22,823 bases of DNA from Pseudomonadota bacterium (GCA_021780395.1 JAJXYU010000348.1:1-22823), one strand, 5' to 3'. Numbered from the stretch's first letter, positions 6,951 to 15,605 are shown. Notes: generated from the sequence alone by a model not told the origin. Numbers and translations are program-made.

Positions 6951-7011
6951 GCACGACCTTGCGGTCAACGGATTTTAAGTCCGTTGCGTCTACCGATTTC
7001 GCCACCGGGGC
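6925..7011 (-). tRNA. tRNA-Leu (anticodon UAA)
   Basis: Read on the minus strand, the 5' acceptor strand GCCCCGG (7011-7005) pairs with CCGGGGC near the 3' end, followed by A and an encoded CCA (to 6925). The D-arm has the Leu pattern GTGGCGAAATCGGTAGACGC. The anticodon loop is CTTAAAA with anticodon TAA, flanked by the stem CGGA/TCCG. A variable arm is present (TTGACCGCAAGGTC), as expected for a class II tRNA. The T-loop is GGTTCGAGTCC. At 87 nt with CCA it has normal length. Its 3' end faces the element. A weak -10-like TACACT (7031-7026) lies 14 bases before the 5' end. Confidence 0.97.
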
Positions 7012-7152
7012 ATGCGAGCCGCCGGAGTGTACCGGCCCCGGCGGCCGGCAGCCTAGCGGGAATCGAACCGGATCCGCATCCGTGGAATCCCGTGGTGGCT
7101 TCAACCGGTTGATTTCGTTAAGCTCGCGGCCCCATGAACGGCGTCCTCCGCG

Positions 7153-7782
7153 ATGCATGAGCCGGCCGTCGGATTGACGGCCGAGAAGATCCACGTTTGG
7201 CGAGGCGACCGGCATGTGCTGCGGGGCGTGAGCTTCGCCGCACGGCCGGGGTGTCTGCTGCACGTGCATGGTCCGAACGGCACCGGCAAGACCACGCTGC
7301 TGCGGGTGCTGTGCGGCTTGCTGCGCCCCGAAAGCGGGGTGGTGCGCTGGGGCGGCGACCCGATCGAGACGATCCGCAGCGAGTACCAGCGCGCGATGAC
7401 CTACGCATCGCACGAGGCGGCCTTGAAGGGCGATCTGACGGCGCTCGAGAACCTGCGTTACGCGGTCGGCTTGAAGCGACGGGTGCCCGATGCGCAGCTT
7501 CGAACGACCCTCGAGCGGACCGGGGTCGGGCTGTGTGCCGACCTGCCCGCACGGGTGCTGTCGGCGGGCCAGCGGCGTCGCGTCGCGATGGCCCGCGTGC
7601 TCGCCATGCGATCGACGCTGTGGCTGCTCGACGAGCCGTACACGAACCTCGATGCGAAGGGTGGGGATCTGCTCACCGCGCTGCTCGACGAGCACGTCGG
7701 CGCGGGCGGGATCGCGCTGGTCGTCGCGCATCACGCGCTGCCGCTCACCGGCGCGGTCGACCGTCTGGAACTCGCGGCATGA
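7153..7782 (+). CDS. ccmA: Heme exporter ATPase CcmA
   Basis: ATP-binding subunit of the CcmABCD complex, which releases heme-loaded CcmE for cytochrome c maturation. The 209 residues contain a Walker A GPNGTGKT (40-47), an ABC signature LSAGQ (136-140), Walker B LWLLDE (156-161), a D-loop TNLD, and a His at the H-loop position in VVAHH. Length is normal for the family. The start at 7153 has no clear ribosome site; a short frame at 7134-7160 (MNGVLRDA) ends just after it and could couple translation. The 141 bp between the tRNA and this gene show no obvious promoter. It is the first gene of the ccm operon and overlaps ccmB by ATGA. Confidence 0.95.
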   Translation: MHEPAVGLTAEKIHVWRGDRHVLRGVSFAARPGCLLHVHGPNGTGKTTLLRVLCGLLRPESGVVRWGGDPIETIRSEYQRAMTYASHEAALKGDLTALENLRYAVGLKRRVPDAQLRTTLERTGVGLCADLPARVLSAGQRRRVAMARVLAMRSTLWLLDEPYTNLDAKGGDLLTALLDEHVGAGGIALVVAHHALPLTGAVDRLELAA

Positions 7783-8474
7783 GCGCCGCCGAAACGGACG
7801 TGGGCCTCCTCCGCGGGATCGGCTTGGTGCTGGCCCGGGAATTGCGCCTCGGCTTCCGCCGACCCGACCAGCTCCTGCAGCCGCTGGTGTTCTTCCTGAT
7901 CGTCACGACGCTGTTCCCGCTCGCGCTGAGCCCGTTGACGTCCTTGCTGCGCGCGATGGCCCCGGGCGTGCTGTGGGTCGCGGCGCTGCTGTCCTCGCTC
8001 CTGTCGATGGAGACGCTGTTCAAGGCGGACGCGGACGACGGAACCTTGGAGCAGCTCGCGCTGTCATCACAACCGCTGGGTGCGATCGTCGTCGCGAAGA
8101 CGATCGCGCACTGGCTCGTGAGCGGCGCAGCACTGGTCGCGATGTCGCCGCTGGTCGCGACCGCCTTGTCGGTGCCGCCGCGGGCATTGCCGACGATGCT
8201 CGCGAGCCTCGCGTTGGGTACACTGACGCTCAGCTGGCTCGGCGCGATCGGCGCCGGGCTGACGGTGGGGTTGCGCCGCGGGGGAGTCCTGCTGTCGCTG
8301 ATCGTGCTGCCGCTCGCGATGCCGCTGCTGATCTTCGGCGCGAGCGCGACGGATCGCGCGATCGGCGGCGAGAATCCGGCCGGCGCACTGTATTTTCTCG
8401 CGGCGCTGTGTGTGTTCACGACCAGCCTGGGGCCGCTGGCCGCGTCTGCTGCGCTGCGGATCACGCTGGAATGA
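7779..8474 (+). CDS. ccmB: Heme exporter membrane protein CcmB
   Basis: Inner-membrane subunit of the CcmABCD complex. The 231-residue protein has about six hydrophobic segments and the family-typical stretch SLLSMETLFKADADDGTLEQLALS between the second and third, which is the conserved coupling region of CcmB. It starts at the ATG of the ATGA overlap with ccmA and ends 23 bp before ccmC. Confidence 0.95.
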   Translation: MSAAETDVGLLRGIGLVLARELRLGFRRPDQLLQPLVFFLIVTTLFPLALSPLTSLLRAMAPGVLWVAALLSSLLSMETLFKADADDGTLEQLALSSQPLGAIVVAKTIAHWLVSGAALVAMSPLVATALSVPPRALPTMLASLALGTLTLSWLGAIGAGLTVGLRRGGVLLSLIVLPLAMPLLIFGASATDRAIGGENPAGALYFLAALCVFTTSLGPLAASAALRITLE

Positions 8475-8497
8475 CGAGAGGCGGTTGACGAGCGATC

Positions 8498-9232
8498 ATG
8501 TGGAAATGGTTTCATCGACTGGCCTCGCCGCCGCACCTGTATCGCACCGCTGCCGCGTTCGCGCCCTGGTTCGCGTTCGCCGCGGCGTTGCTGATCGGCT
8601 ACGGGCTCGTCGACGGTCTCGTGTTCGCGCCGCCGGACTACCAGCAGGGCGATGCGTTCCGGATCATCTACGTGCATGCACCGAGCGCGTGGCTGTCGCT
8701 GTTCGGCTACACCACGATGGCCGTCGCCGGCGCGATCGCGCTGATCTGGCGGATCAAGGTGGGCTACGCAGTCGCCGCCGCGGCCGCGCCGGTCGGCGCG
8801 TCGTTCACGCTGTCCGCGCTCGTGACCGGCTCGCTCTGGGGTCGACCGATGTGGGGCACCTACTGGGCCTGGGATCCGCGGCTCACCTCGGAGCTGATCC
8901 TGCTGTTCCTCTATTTCGGCGTGATCTCGCTGCGCAAGGCCTTCGAGGATCCGAACCGGGGCGATCGGGCGTCCGCACTGCTCGGCATCGTCGGCTTCGT
9001 GAACGTCCCGATCGTGCACTTCTCGGTCTATTGGTGGAATTCCCTGCACCAGGGCGGTACGGTGATGCGTCTCGGGAAGCCGGAGATGCCGGGCAGCATG
9101 CTGTGGCCGCTGCTCGCGATGCTCGCGGGCTTCATGTGCTTCTTCGGTGCCGTTCTCTGCGTGCGGGTGCGCGGCGAGATCCTGAGCCGCGAGCGCCAGT
9201 CGACCTGGGTGCGCGAGGTGGTCTCGGCATGA
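8498..9232 (+). CDS. ccmC: Heme handling protein CcmC
   Basis: Inner-membrane protein that loads heme onto CcmE. The 244-residue sequence has six hydrophobic segments and the Trp-rich heme-handling motif WGRPMWGTYWAWDPRLTS starting at residue 114. The axial heme ligands His60 (YVHAPS) and His184 (SLHQGG) fall at the same numbers as in the E. coli protein. The 23-bp gap after ccmB is the largest before ccmD in this operon. The stop overlaps the ccmD start (ATGA). Confidence 0.96.
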   Translation: MWKWFHRLASPPHLYRTAAAFAPWFAFAAALLIGYGLVDGLVFAPPDYQQGDAFRIIYVHAPSAWLSLFGYTTMAVAGAIALIWRIKVGYAVAAAAAPVGASFTLSALVTGSLWGRPMWGTYWAWDPRLTSELILLFLYFGVISLRKAFEDPNRGDRASALLGIVGFVNVPIVHFSVYWWNSLHQGGTVMRLGKPEMPGSMLWPLLAMLAGFMCFFGAVLCVRVRGEILSRERQSTWVREVVSA

Positions 9233-9405
9233 TCCTGCGGAGCGGGTTCTGGGCGATGGGCGGGTACGCGCGGTTCGTCTGGCCGAGCATCGGCTTCGCG
9301 CTCGCGATCCTCGCGTGGAACGTCTGGTCGGCGCGGCGCCATCACGCGCGGGCCTTGGTGCGCGTGCGTCGCGCGATCCAGATGGCGAGGAGCGAAGAGT
9401 CATGA
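9229..9405 (+). CDS. ccmD: Small membrane protein CcmD
   Basis: A 58-residue protein with one membrane segment (about residues 15-34) and a basic cytoplasmic tail (ARRHHARALVRVRR). CcmD is needed to release holo-CcmE from CcmABC. Sequence conservation in this family is low, so the call rests on size, topology and its place between ccmC and ccmE with ATGA overlaps at both ends. The GGYARFVWPSIG segment is typical of gammaproteobacterial CcmD. Confidence 0.9.
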   Translation: MILRSGFWAMGGYARFVWPSIGFALAILAWNVWSARRHHARALVRVRRAIQMARSEES

Positions 9406-9860
9406 CACCGCGTCGCAAGCGTCTGTGGGTGGTCCTCGGCATCCTCGCGGGCGTGTCCGCATCGGTCGCGCTCGCGGTGGTCGCCGGCCGCCAGGACATC
9501 AGCTTCTATTACGTGCCGACCCAGGTGGCGCTCGGCAAGGAGCCTCGCGACAAGGATTTCCGGATCGGCGGTCTGGTGATGAAGGGCAGCGTGCAGCGCA
9601 AGCCCGGTGACATGACGGTGCACTTCGTGCTGACCGACTACGCGCACCAGGTGCCGGTCCAGTACACCGGCGTGCTGCCCGACCTGTTCCGCGAGGGACA
9701 GGGAATCATCGCGCACGGGCAGCTCGGGCCGAACGGCGTGTTCATCGCGGACGAAGTGCTCGCGAAGCACGACTCGAAGTACATGCCGCCGGAGATCGCG
9801 GCCTCGTTGAAGAAGAACGGGGCGAACGCCGCGGCCGCGGCGCCGATGCCGAAGGGATAG
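9402..9860 (+). CDS. ccmE: Periplasmic heme chaperone CcmE
   Basis: Heme chaperone that binds heme covalently and passes it to CcmF. The 152-residue protein has an N-terminal membrane anchor (about 8-27), then an OB-fold domain. The heme-binding motif VLAKHDSKY carries the covalent ligand His123 and the axial Tyr127, equal to His130 and Tyr134 of E. coli. The tail is Ala-rich and flexible, as usual. It ends 8 bp before ccmF. Confidence 0.97.
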   Translation: MTPRRKRLWVVLGILAGVSASVALAVVAGRQDISFYYVPTQVALGKEPRDKDFRIGGLVMKGSVQRKPGDMTVHFVLTDYAHQVPVQYTGVLPDLFREGQGIIAHGQLGPNGVFIADEVLAKHDSKYMPPEIAASLKKNGANAAAAAPMPKG

Positions 9861-9868
9861 GAGGACCG

Positions 9869-11848
9869 ATGATTCCGGAACTCGGGATGTTCGCATTGAT
9901 TCTCGCGCTGCTGCTCAGCGCCGCCCAGGCGTTCTTCGGGCTCGCCGGTCCGTGGCTCGGCAAGCCGCAATGGAGCGCGGTCGCGCGACCGGCGGTCGCC
10001 GGGCAGTTCGTGTTCGTGGCGCTGAGCTTCGGCTGTCTGGTCCACGCGTTCGTCGTCAACGATTTCTCCGTGCTCTACGTCGCGAACAACTCCAACACGC
10101 AGTTGCCGCTCTTCTATCGGGTCACCGCGGTCTGGGGTGCACACGAAGGCTCGCTCCTGCTGTGGATCCTGATCCTGTCGATCTGGAACCTCGCGGTCGC
10201 CGCGTTCAGCCGCGGACTGCCGCCGACGTTCGCGGCGCGGGTGCTCGGCGTGCTCGGCCTGGTGAGCACGGGCTTCCAGCTGTTCACGCTGTGGACCTCG
10301 AATCCGTTCACCCGCCTGATCCCCGCGGCGCCGAACGGCGCGAGCCTGAACCCGATCCTCCAGGACTTCGCGCTGGCGATCCACCCGCCGATGCTCTACA
10401 CCGGATACGTCGGCTTCTCCGTCGCCTTCGCGTTCGCGGTCGCGGCGATGATCGAGGGACGGCTGGACCAGTCCTGGGCGAAGTGGACGCGCCCGTGGAC
10501 GCTCGCGGCATGGATCTGCCTCACCGTCGGGATCACGCTCGGGAGTTGGTGGGCGTACTACGAACTCGGCTGGGGCGGGTGGTGGTTCTGGGATCCGGTC
10601 GAGAACGCGTCGTTCATGCCGTGGCTGGTCGGCACCGCGCTGATCCACAGCCTGAGCGTCACCGAGAAGCGCGGGATCTTCAAGAGCTGGACGCTGCTGC
10701 TGTCGATCTTCGCGTTCTCGTTGTCCCTGATCGGAACCTTCCTCGTGCGCTCCGGCGTGCTGGTCTCGGTGCATTCGTTCGCGACCGACCCGCGCCGGGG
10801 GCTGTTCATCCTCGCCGGACTCGCGGTCACGGTCGGCGGTTCGCTCGGCCTGTACGCGTGGCGCGCGCCGAAGCTCTACGTGCCCGGGGGATTCGAATTG
10901 TTCTCGCGGGAGTTCTTCCTGGTCGTGAACAACGTGCTGCTGGTCGCGGCCGCCGGCCTCGTGCTCTGGGGCACGCTCGCGCCGCTGTTCTACGAATTGC
11001 TCGGGATCGGCAAGATCTCGGTCGGCCCGCCGGTGTTCAACCTGATGTTCCTGGTGCCGATGCTGCCGATGCTCGGGTTCCTCGCGATCGGCATGCACGC
11101 CGCCTGGCGGCGGGGCAGGCTCACGACGGTCGCGAAGCCGATCTGGATCCTGCTCGTGGTCGGACTCGTACTCGCGTTCGTGATCCTGCGCTACGGCTAC
11201 GGTTCCTTGCCCTGGGCGGGCTTCGCCGGAATGACGTTCGGGGTCTGGATCATCCTGTCGGCGCTCCTCGAGCCGCTGCGGCGGATCCGCCAGCGTCAGA
11301 CGCTCACGACCGCGCTCGTCGGCATGACGATCGCGCACATCGGCGTCGGGATGTTCGCGATCGCAGTGAGCACGGTCTCGAACTTCAAGATCGACAAGGA
11401 CGTCGCGCTGAAGCCGGGTCAAACCTTCTCGATCGCAGGTTACGACTTCAAGTTCCTGTCGACGAAGCCGGTGTTCGGTCCGAACTACGAAGCGGTGCAG
11501 GGAACCTTCGACGTCACTCACGACGGCCGACCGGTCGCGACCCTGACTCCGCAGAAGCGCCGCTTCGTCGTCCAGCAGATCGACAACAGCCATGCGGCGA
11601 TCACCTTCAACTGGGGGCGCGATCTGTTCGTCGCGATGGGCAACTCCCTCGGCGAGGGCGCGTGGAGCCTGCGGATCCAGTACAAGCCGCTGATGCGCTA
11701 CGTGTGGCTCGGCGCGCTGTTGATGGCGGTCGGGGGCGGCGTGTGCGCGAGCGATCGTCGCTACCGGGTGAAGGCGGCGGCGACGGCCGAGGATCGCGTG
11801 GCTCGGGCGCCGGGGCCGGACCCGAAGCCCTCCGCCGGGGTCGCGTGA
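9869..11848 (+). CDS. ccmF: Cytochrome c heme lyase subunit CcmF
   Basis: Large integral membrane protein that receives heme from CcmE and, with CcmH and CcmI, joins it to apocytochrome c. The 659 residues have many hydrophobic segments and the signature GWGGWWFWDPVENASFMPWL, the Trp-rich motif of the heme-handling family. Length is normal. AGGAGG lies at 9860-9865, 3 bases before the ATG, a short but usable spacing. The stop overlaps the ccmG start (TGATG). Confidence 0.97.
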   Translation: MIPELGMFALILALLLSAAQAFFGLAGPWLGKPQWSAVARPAVAGQFVFVALSFGCLVHAFVVNDFSVLYVANNSNTQLPLFYRVTAVWGAHEGSLLLWILILSIWNLAVAAFSRGLPPTFAARVLGVLGLVSTGFQLFTLWTSNPFTRLIPAAPNGASLNPILQDFALAIHPPMLYTGYVGFSVAFAFAVAAMIEGRLDQSWAKWTRPWTLAAWICLTVGITLGSWWAYYELGWGGWWFWDPVENASFMPWLVGTALIHSLSVTEKRGIFKSWTLLLSIFAFSLSLIGTFLVRSGVLVSVHSFATDPRRGLFILAGLAVTVGGSLGLYAWRAPKLYVPGGFELFSREFFLVVNNVLLVAAAGLVLWGTLAPLFYELLGIGKISVGPPVFNLMFLVPMLPMLGFLAIGMHAAWRRGRLTTVAKPIWILLVVGLVLAFVILRYGYGSLPWAGFAGMTFGVWIILSALLEPLRRIRQRQTLTTALVGMTIAHIGVGMFAIAVSTVSNFKIDKDVALKPGQTFSIAGYDFKFLSTKPVFGPNYEAVQGTFDVTHDGRPVATLTPQKRRFVVQQIDNSHAAITFNWGRDLFVAMGNSLGEGAWSLRIQYKPLMRYVWLGALLMAVGGGVCASDRRYRVKAAATAEDRVARAPGPDPKPSAGVA

Positions 11849-12387
11849 TGTGGAAATACCTGCTGCCGGTGATCGCGTTCGTGGGCCTGCTCGTGCTGTT
11901 CGCGGTCGGATTGAATCCGAAGCGCGACCTGCACTACCTGCCGTCGCCGCTGATCGGCAAGCCCGCGCCCGAGTTCACGCTCACGGACGTGCTATATCCG
12001 AATCGCACCGTGAGCAATCGACCGCTCGCGGGACACGTCTACGTGTTCAACGTGTGGGCGACCTGGTGCGAGGCCTGCCGCGAGGAGCAGCACACGCTCC
12101 TCGAGATCGCGCAGCAGCACGTGGTGCCGATCCTCGGCCTCGACTGGAACGACGACCGGGGGCGCGCGCAGGAGTGGCTCCGGGAGCTCGGCGACCCTTA
12201 CTCCGGCGTCGGTTTCGACCAGAATGGTCGCGTCGCGATCAACTGGGGGGTCTACGGCGCGCCGGAGACCTACCTCGTCGATCGCAAGGGCCGGATCGTG
12301 TTCAAGCACATCGCGCCGATGACGATGCAGGTCTGGAACAAGGAATTCCTCCCGCGCATCGCGGCGGCGCGCCGGGGTGGCGCATGA
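11848..12387 (+). CDS. ccmG: Thiol:disulfide reductase CcmG (DsbE)
   Basis: Membrane-anchored periplasmic thioredoxin that keeps the heme-binding cysteines of apocytochrome c reduced. The 179-residue protein has an N-terminal anchor (about 4-21) and a thioredoxin domain with active site WCEAC (Cys74, Cys77) and the cis-Pro region GAPE (137-140). Electrons would come from DsbD, which is not in this window. Overlaps with ccmF and ccmH show co-translation. Confidence 0.96.
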   Translation: MWKYLLPVIAFVGLLVLFAVGLNPKRDLHYLPSPLIGKPAPEFTLTDVLYPNRTVSNRPLAGHVYVFNVWATWCEACREEQHTLLEIAQQHVVPILGLDWNDDRGRAQEWLRELGDPYSGVGFDQNGRVAINWGVYGAPETYLVDRKGRIVFKHIAPMTMQVWNKEFLPRIAAARRGGA

Positions 12388-12845
12388 GGATCGCGCGGCG
12401 CCTCGCGGTGAGAATCGGCGGCGCGGCGCTCGCGGTGTGGCTGATCGGCGCGCCGGGCGCGCGGGCCGCCGGCGCGTACGTCGACGGGGAGATCGCGAAT
12501 CCTGCGCTGCAGGCCCGCTATGAGCACATCACCCACCGACTGCGCTGCCTCGTGTGCCAGAACGAGACGGTCGCGGATTCCGACGCCGAGCTCGCCGCCG
12601 AACTGCGCGCCGAGGTTCGACAGATGCTGCTCGCCGGCAAGACGAACACCGAGATCTACCGCTTCATGAAGGACCGCTATGGGGAGTTCGTGCTCTACGA
12701 TCCCCCGGTCGACGCGAAGACGGTGTTCATCTGGGGCGCGCCGTTCGCGTTCCTGTTGATCGGAGGCATCGTGGTCTATCGGATCGTTCGCGCCCGTTCG
12801 AAGATGCCCCTCGACGAAGAACTCGACACGGGATCCACACCCTGA
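12384..12845 (+). CDS. ccmH: Cytochrome c maturation protein CcmH
   Basis: Periplasmic thiol protein that works with CcmG and CcmF to reduce and present apocytochrome c. The 153-residue protein has a signal peptide (cleavage near ARA at 26-28), the redox motif LRCLVC with Cys55 and Cys58 in the family-typical LRCxxCQN context, and a C-terminal membrane segment (about 113-136). It is the short form, with CcmI made as a separate protein, unlike the fused E. coli protein. Confidence 0.96.
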   Translation: MRIARRLAVRIGGAALAVWLIGAPGARAAGAYVDGEIANPALQARYEHITHRLRCLVCQNETVADSDAELAAELRAEVRQMLLAGKTNTEIYRFMKDRYGEFVLYDPPVDAKTVFIWGAPFAFLLIGGIVVYRIVRARSKMPLDEELDTGSTP

Positions 12846-13867
12846 TGACGTCGTTCCTGATCATTGCCGCGGTGATGACCGCGGTCGCGGTTGCGCTGGT
12901 CGCAACGCCGCTGCTCAAAGGGGGTCGCCATCGCGCGATCGCGGTGGTTGTCGCGGTGCTGATGGTCGGCGGGGCCGGCGGGCTCTACGAGACCTGGTCG
13001 AACTGGAACTGGTCGCCCGCACACCAGGCGCAGGCGCCGGTGAGTCCCGAAGTCGCCGCGATGGTCGCGAAGCTCGAGCGACACCTGCGACACGATCCGG
13101 GCGACCTGTCCGGCTGGCTGATGCTCGGGCGATCCTACATCGCGGTTGGCCGCCTGGACGATGCGATCATGGCGTTCGACCGTGCGTTGACGCTGAGCCG
13201 TGGCAAGAACCTCGACGCGACGATCGGCTACGGTGAAGCGCTCAGTCTTCAGGCGGGCGGCGTGATCACACCGCAGGCCGCGCAACTGTTCGAGCAGGCG
13301 GTCACGATGGCGCCGACCGATCCGAAGGCATTGCTGTACGGCGGCTTCGCGGCGGCGGTGCGCGGCGACAGCGATCTCGCGCGCAGCCGCTGGGAGGCGT
13401 TGATCGCGATGCATCCTCCGGCGCCGGTCGTCCAGCTGCTGCAGGCGAAGATCGCGCAGCTCGGGCCCCCGTCCACCGCTGCCGCGACGCCGGGGATGGC
13501 TGCAGCCACGGGCGCGGCGGGCGGTCCGACGGTGTCGATCGACGTGACGCTGGCGCCGAGCCTGCGCGCACGCTTGCACGGTCCGGCAACGCTGTACGTG
13601 TTCGCCGCCCAGCCCGGGGTGCGTGGCCCACCGCTCGCGGTGAAGCGCCTGACCACGGCTGCGATTGGCAAGCCGATCGAGCTGTCGAGCGCGGACTCGA
13701 TGGTTCCCGGCCGGTCGTTCGCGGTCGGACAGCGGGTCGTGCTGACCGCGCGAGTGAGTTTCGACGGCCAGCCGACCGCGGCGGCGGGGGATCTGGTCGG
13801 CGAGAGCGCATATCAAGTGGAACCGAAGGGCAAGGTCAGTCTGGTGATCGATCGCGTCGAACCCTAG
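12845..13867 (+). CDS. ccmI: Apocytochrome c chaperone CcmI, form lacking the usual cytoplasmic loop
   Basis: TPR protein that binds apocytochrome c and presents it to CcmF/CcmH. The 340-residue protein has two membrane segments (about 2-22 and 32-48), a TPR region (about 75-205, e.g. GWLMLGRSYIAVGRLDDAIMAFDRAL), an Ala-rich linker and a C-terminal beta-rich domain (about 230-340). In most CcmI proteins the two membrane segments are parted by a leucine-rich cytoplasmic loop (ALYREQLAELD-type); here only a few residues (LKGGRHR) separate them. The start is the ATG in the TGATG overlap with ccmH. It closes the ccm operon proper. Confidence 0.92.
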   Translation: MTSFLIIAAVMTAVAVALVATPLLKGGRHRAIAVVVAVLMVGGAGGLYETWSNWNWSPAHQAQAPVSPEVAAMVAKLERHLRHDPGDLSGWLMLGRSYIAVGRLDDAIMAFDRALTLSRGKNLDATIGYGEALSLQAGGVITPQAAQLFEQAVTMAPTDPKALLYGGFAAAVRGDSDLARSRWEALIAMHPPAPVVQLLQAKIAQLGPPSTAAATPGMAAATGAAGGPTVSIDVTLAPSLRARLHGPATLYVFAAQPGVRGPPLAVKRLTTAAIGKPIELSSADSMVPGRSFAVGQRVVLTARVSFDGQPTAAAGDLVGESAYQVEPKGKVSLVIDRVEP

Positions 13868-13879
13868 AAGGAGGGGCCG

Positions 13880-15595
13880 ATGAGCGTCGTGAAGGCATTG
13901 TTCGCGGGCCGGATCCCGACCGAGAGTCTGCTGCCGTACCCACCGCTGAAGGACAAGGATCGCGAGTCGCTCGGCCTGATCCTGGACGCGATCGATCAGT
14001 TCCTCGCGCCGAAGCAGGGCGACTTCAAGCGCTGGGACCGGGAGGGTGCGCAACCCGCCGAGTTCATCCAGGGACTGCGCGACCTGGGCCTGTTCGGCCT
14101 GATCATTCCCGAGGAGTACGGCGGGATCGGCCTGTCGAACGCCGCGTACGCGCGCGTGCTCTCGCAGACCAGTCGCCACGACAGTTCGGTGTCGCTCACG
14201 ATCGGCGCACACAGCTCGATCGGGATGAAGGGATTGCTGCTGTTCGGCACCCCGGATCAGAGGACGAAGTACCTGCCGCGACTCGCGAGCGGGGAGCTGA
14301 TCGCCGCGTTCTGTCTCACCGAGGCGGGCGCTGGATCGGATGCCGCGTCGATTCGCACCCACGCCGAGAGGAACCCCGACGGGAGCTGGACGCTGACGGG
14401 CGAGAAGATCTGGATCACGAACGGCGGTATTGCGGACCTGTACACCGTGTTCGCGCGCACGCCGACCGAGGCCGGCAAGATCACCGCGTTCCTGGTGGAG
14501 GCGCGCTGGCCCGGCGTGAGCCACGGTCAGCACGAGGACAAGATGGGAATCCGCGCGTCCTCGACGACGACCGTGAATTTCGATCGGGTGCGCGTGCCGC
14601 CGGAGAACGTGCTGGACACCGAGGGCAAGGGCTTCAAGGTCGCGATGGCGATCCTGAACAACGGCCGCACGGGCCTCGGCGGGGGCGCGGTCGGGGGGAT
14701 GAAGAGCCTGATCGCGCTCGCGACGGCGCAGGCGAAGGAGCGTCGGCAGTTCGGACGCCCGATCGCCGAGTTCGATTTGGTGCGGGAGAAGATCGCGAAC
14801 ATGATGGTCGACTGCTTCGCGGCCGAAAGCGTGGTCTGGATGGTCGCGCACGCGATCGATTCGGGCTCGGACGATTACTCGACCGAGGCGGCGATCAGCA
14901 AGATCTTCGCGAGCGAGGCGATGCAGCGCACCGCGTACGAAGCGCTGCAGATCGCGGGCGGCAGCGGCTTCATGCGCGACTATCCCTACGAGCAGACGGT
15001 GCGGGACAGCCGGATCCTGACGATCTTCGAGGGCACCAACGAGGTGCTCCGCCTGTACGTCGCGCTGTCGGGGCTCAAGGACCTCGGACGGTCGTACGCG
15101 GAGCTGCGCTCGGCGCTCGATGACATCTTCAACAACCCCATCAAGGGCTTCGGGGTGCTCGGCGACTATGCGGAGAAACGGCTCACGCAGGCGACCGGGA
15201 TCGGCCGGGATCGCATCTCGACCGAGCTGCCGGCGGCGTTGCGCGAGCCCGGCGAGATCCTCGAGAAGTACACGCTGGAGCTCGCGAAGGCAGCCGACTA
15301 CGTCCTGCGACGCTACGGCAAGGGCGTCGCCGAACGGCAGTTCGAGCTGAAGCGGATCGCGGATATCGCGATCGATCTGTTCGTCGGCGCGTGCGTGCTG
15401 TCGCGCGCGGCGGCGCTGCAGGCCGATCCGCGCACGGCCGCGTCGGCGGGCTCGATCGCGACCCTGTTCGCCCAGCGAGCGAAGCGGCGGATGGCGGAGA
15501 CGATCCGGCGGATCACGCGCAACGAGGACGATGCACTGCGCGCCGTCGCGGCGTTCGCGCTCGAGGAAGGCCGATACCCGTGGGACGTGCTCTGA
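13880..15595 (+). CDS. Acyl-CoA dehydrogenase with extended C-terminus (VLCAD/ACAD9-like)
   Basis: FAD enzyme expected to make the first oxidation of acyl-CoA in fatty acid beta-oxidation. The 571-residue protein has the FAD signature CLTEAGAGSD (145-154), the second signature region around RRQFGRPIAEF, and the catalytic base Glu384 in IFEGTNEV. After the standard acyl-CoA dehydrogenase fold (to about residue 415) it has a helical extension of about 150 residues, as in the membrane-associated very-long-chain group. AAGGAGG at 13868-13874 precedes the ATG. It starts only 12 bp after ccmI, so it may be co-transcribed, although no link to cytochrome c maturation is known. Substrate length is inferred from domain layout only. 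Confidence 0.9.
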   Translation: MSVVKALFAGRIPTESLLPYPPLKDKDRESLGLILDAIDQFLAPKQGDFKRWDREGAQPAEFIQGLRDLGLFGLIIPEEYGGIGLSNAAYARVLSQTSRHDSSVSLTIGAHSSIGMKGLLLFGTPDQRTKYLPRLASGELIAAFCLTEAGAGSDAASIRTHAERNPDGSWTLTGEKIWITNGGIADLYTVFARTPTEAGKITAFLVEARWPGVSHGQHEDKMGIRASSTTTVNFDRVRVPPENVLDTEGKGFKVAMAILNNGRTGLGGGAVGGMKSLIALATAQAKERRQFGRPIAEFDLVREKIANMMVDCFAAESVVWMVAHAIDSGSDDYSTEAAISKIFASEAMQRTAYEALQIAGGSGFMRDYPYEQTVRDSRILTIFEGTNEVLRLYVALSGLKDLGRSYAELRSALDDIFNNPIKGFGVLGDYAEKRLTQATGIGRDRISTELPAALREPGEILEKYTLELAKAADYVLRRYGKGVAERQFELKRIADIAIDLFVGACVLSRAAALQADPRTAASAGSIATLFAQRAKRRMAETIRRITRNEDDALRAVAAFALEEGRYPWDVL

Positions 15596-15605
15596 CCGGC
15601 GCCGG

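Noticed and set aside
7058..7075. A T-arm-like sequence (GGTTCGATTCCC on the minus strand) suggesting a second tRNA
   Set aside because: Stem pairing is imperfect, and no acceptor stem, anticodon arm or CCA can be placed around it.
9638..11593. A 651-codon minus-strand frame opposite ccmF
   Set aside because: Highly charged, repetitive translation (many Arg/Asp/Glu), antisense to a complete ccmF.
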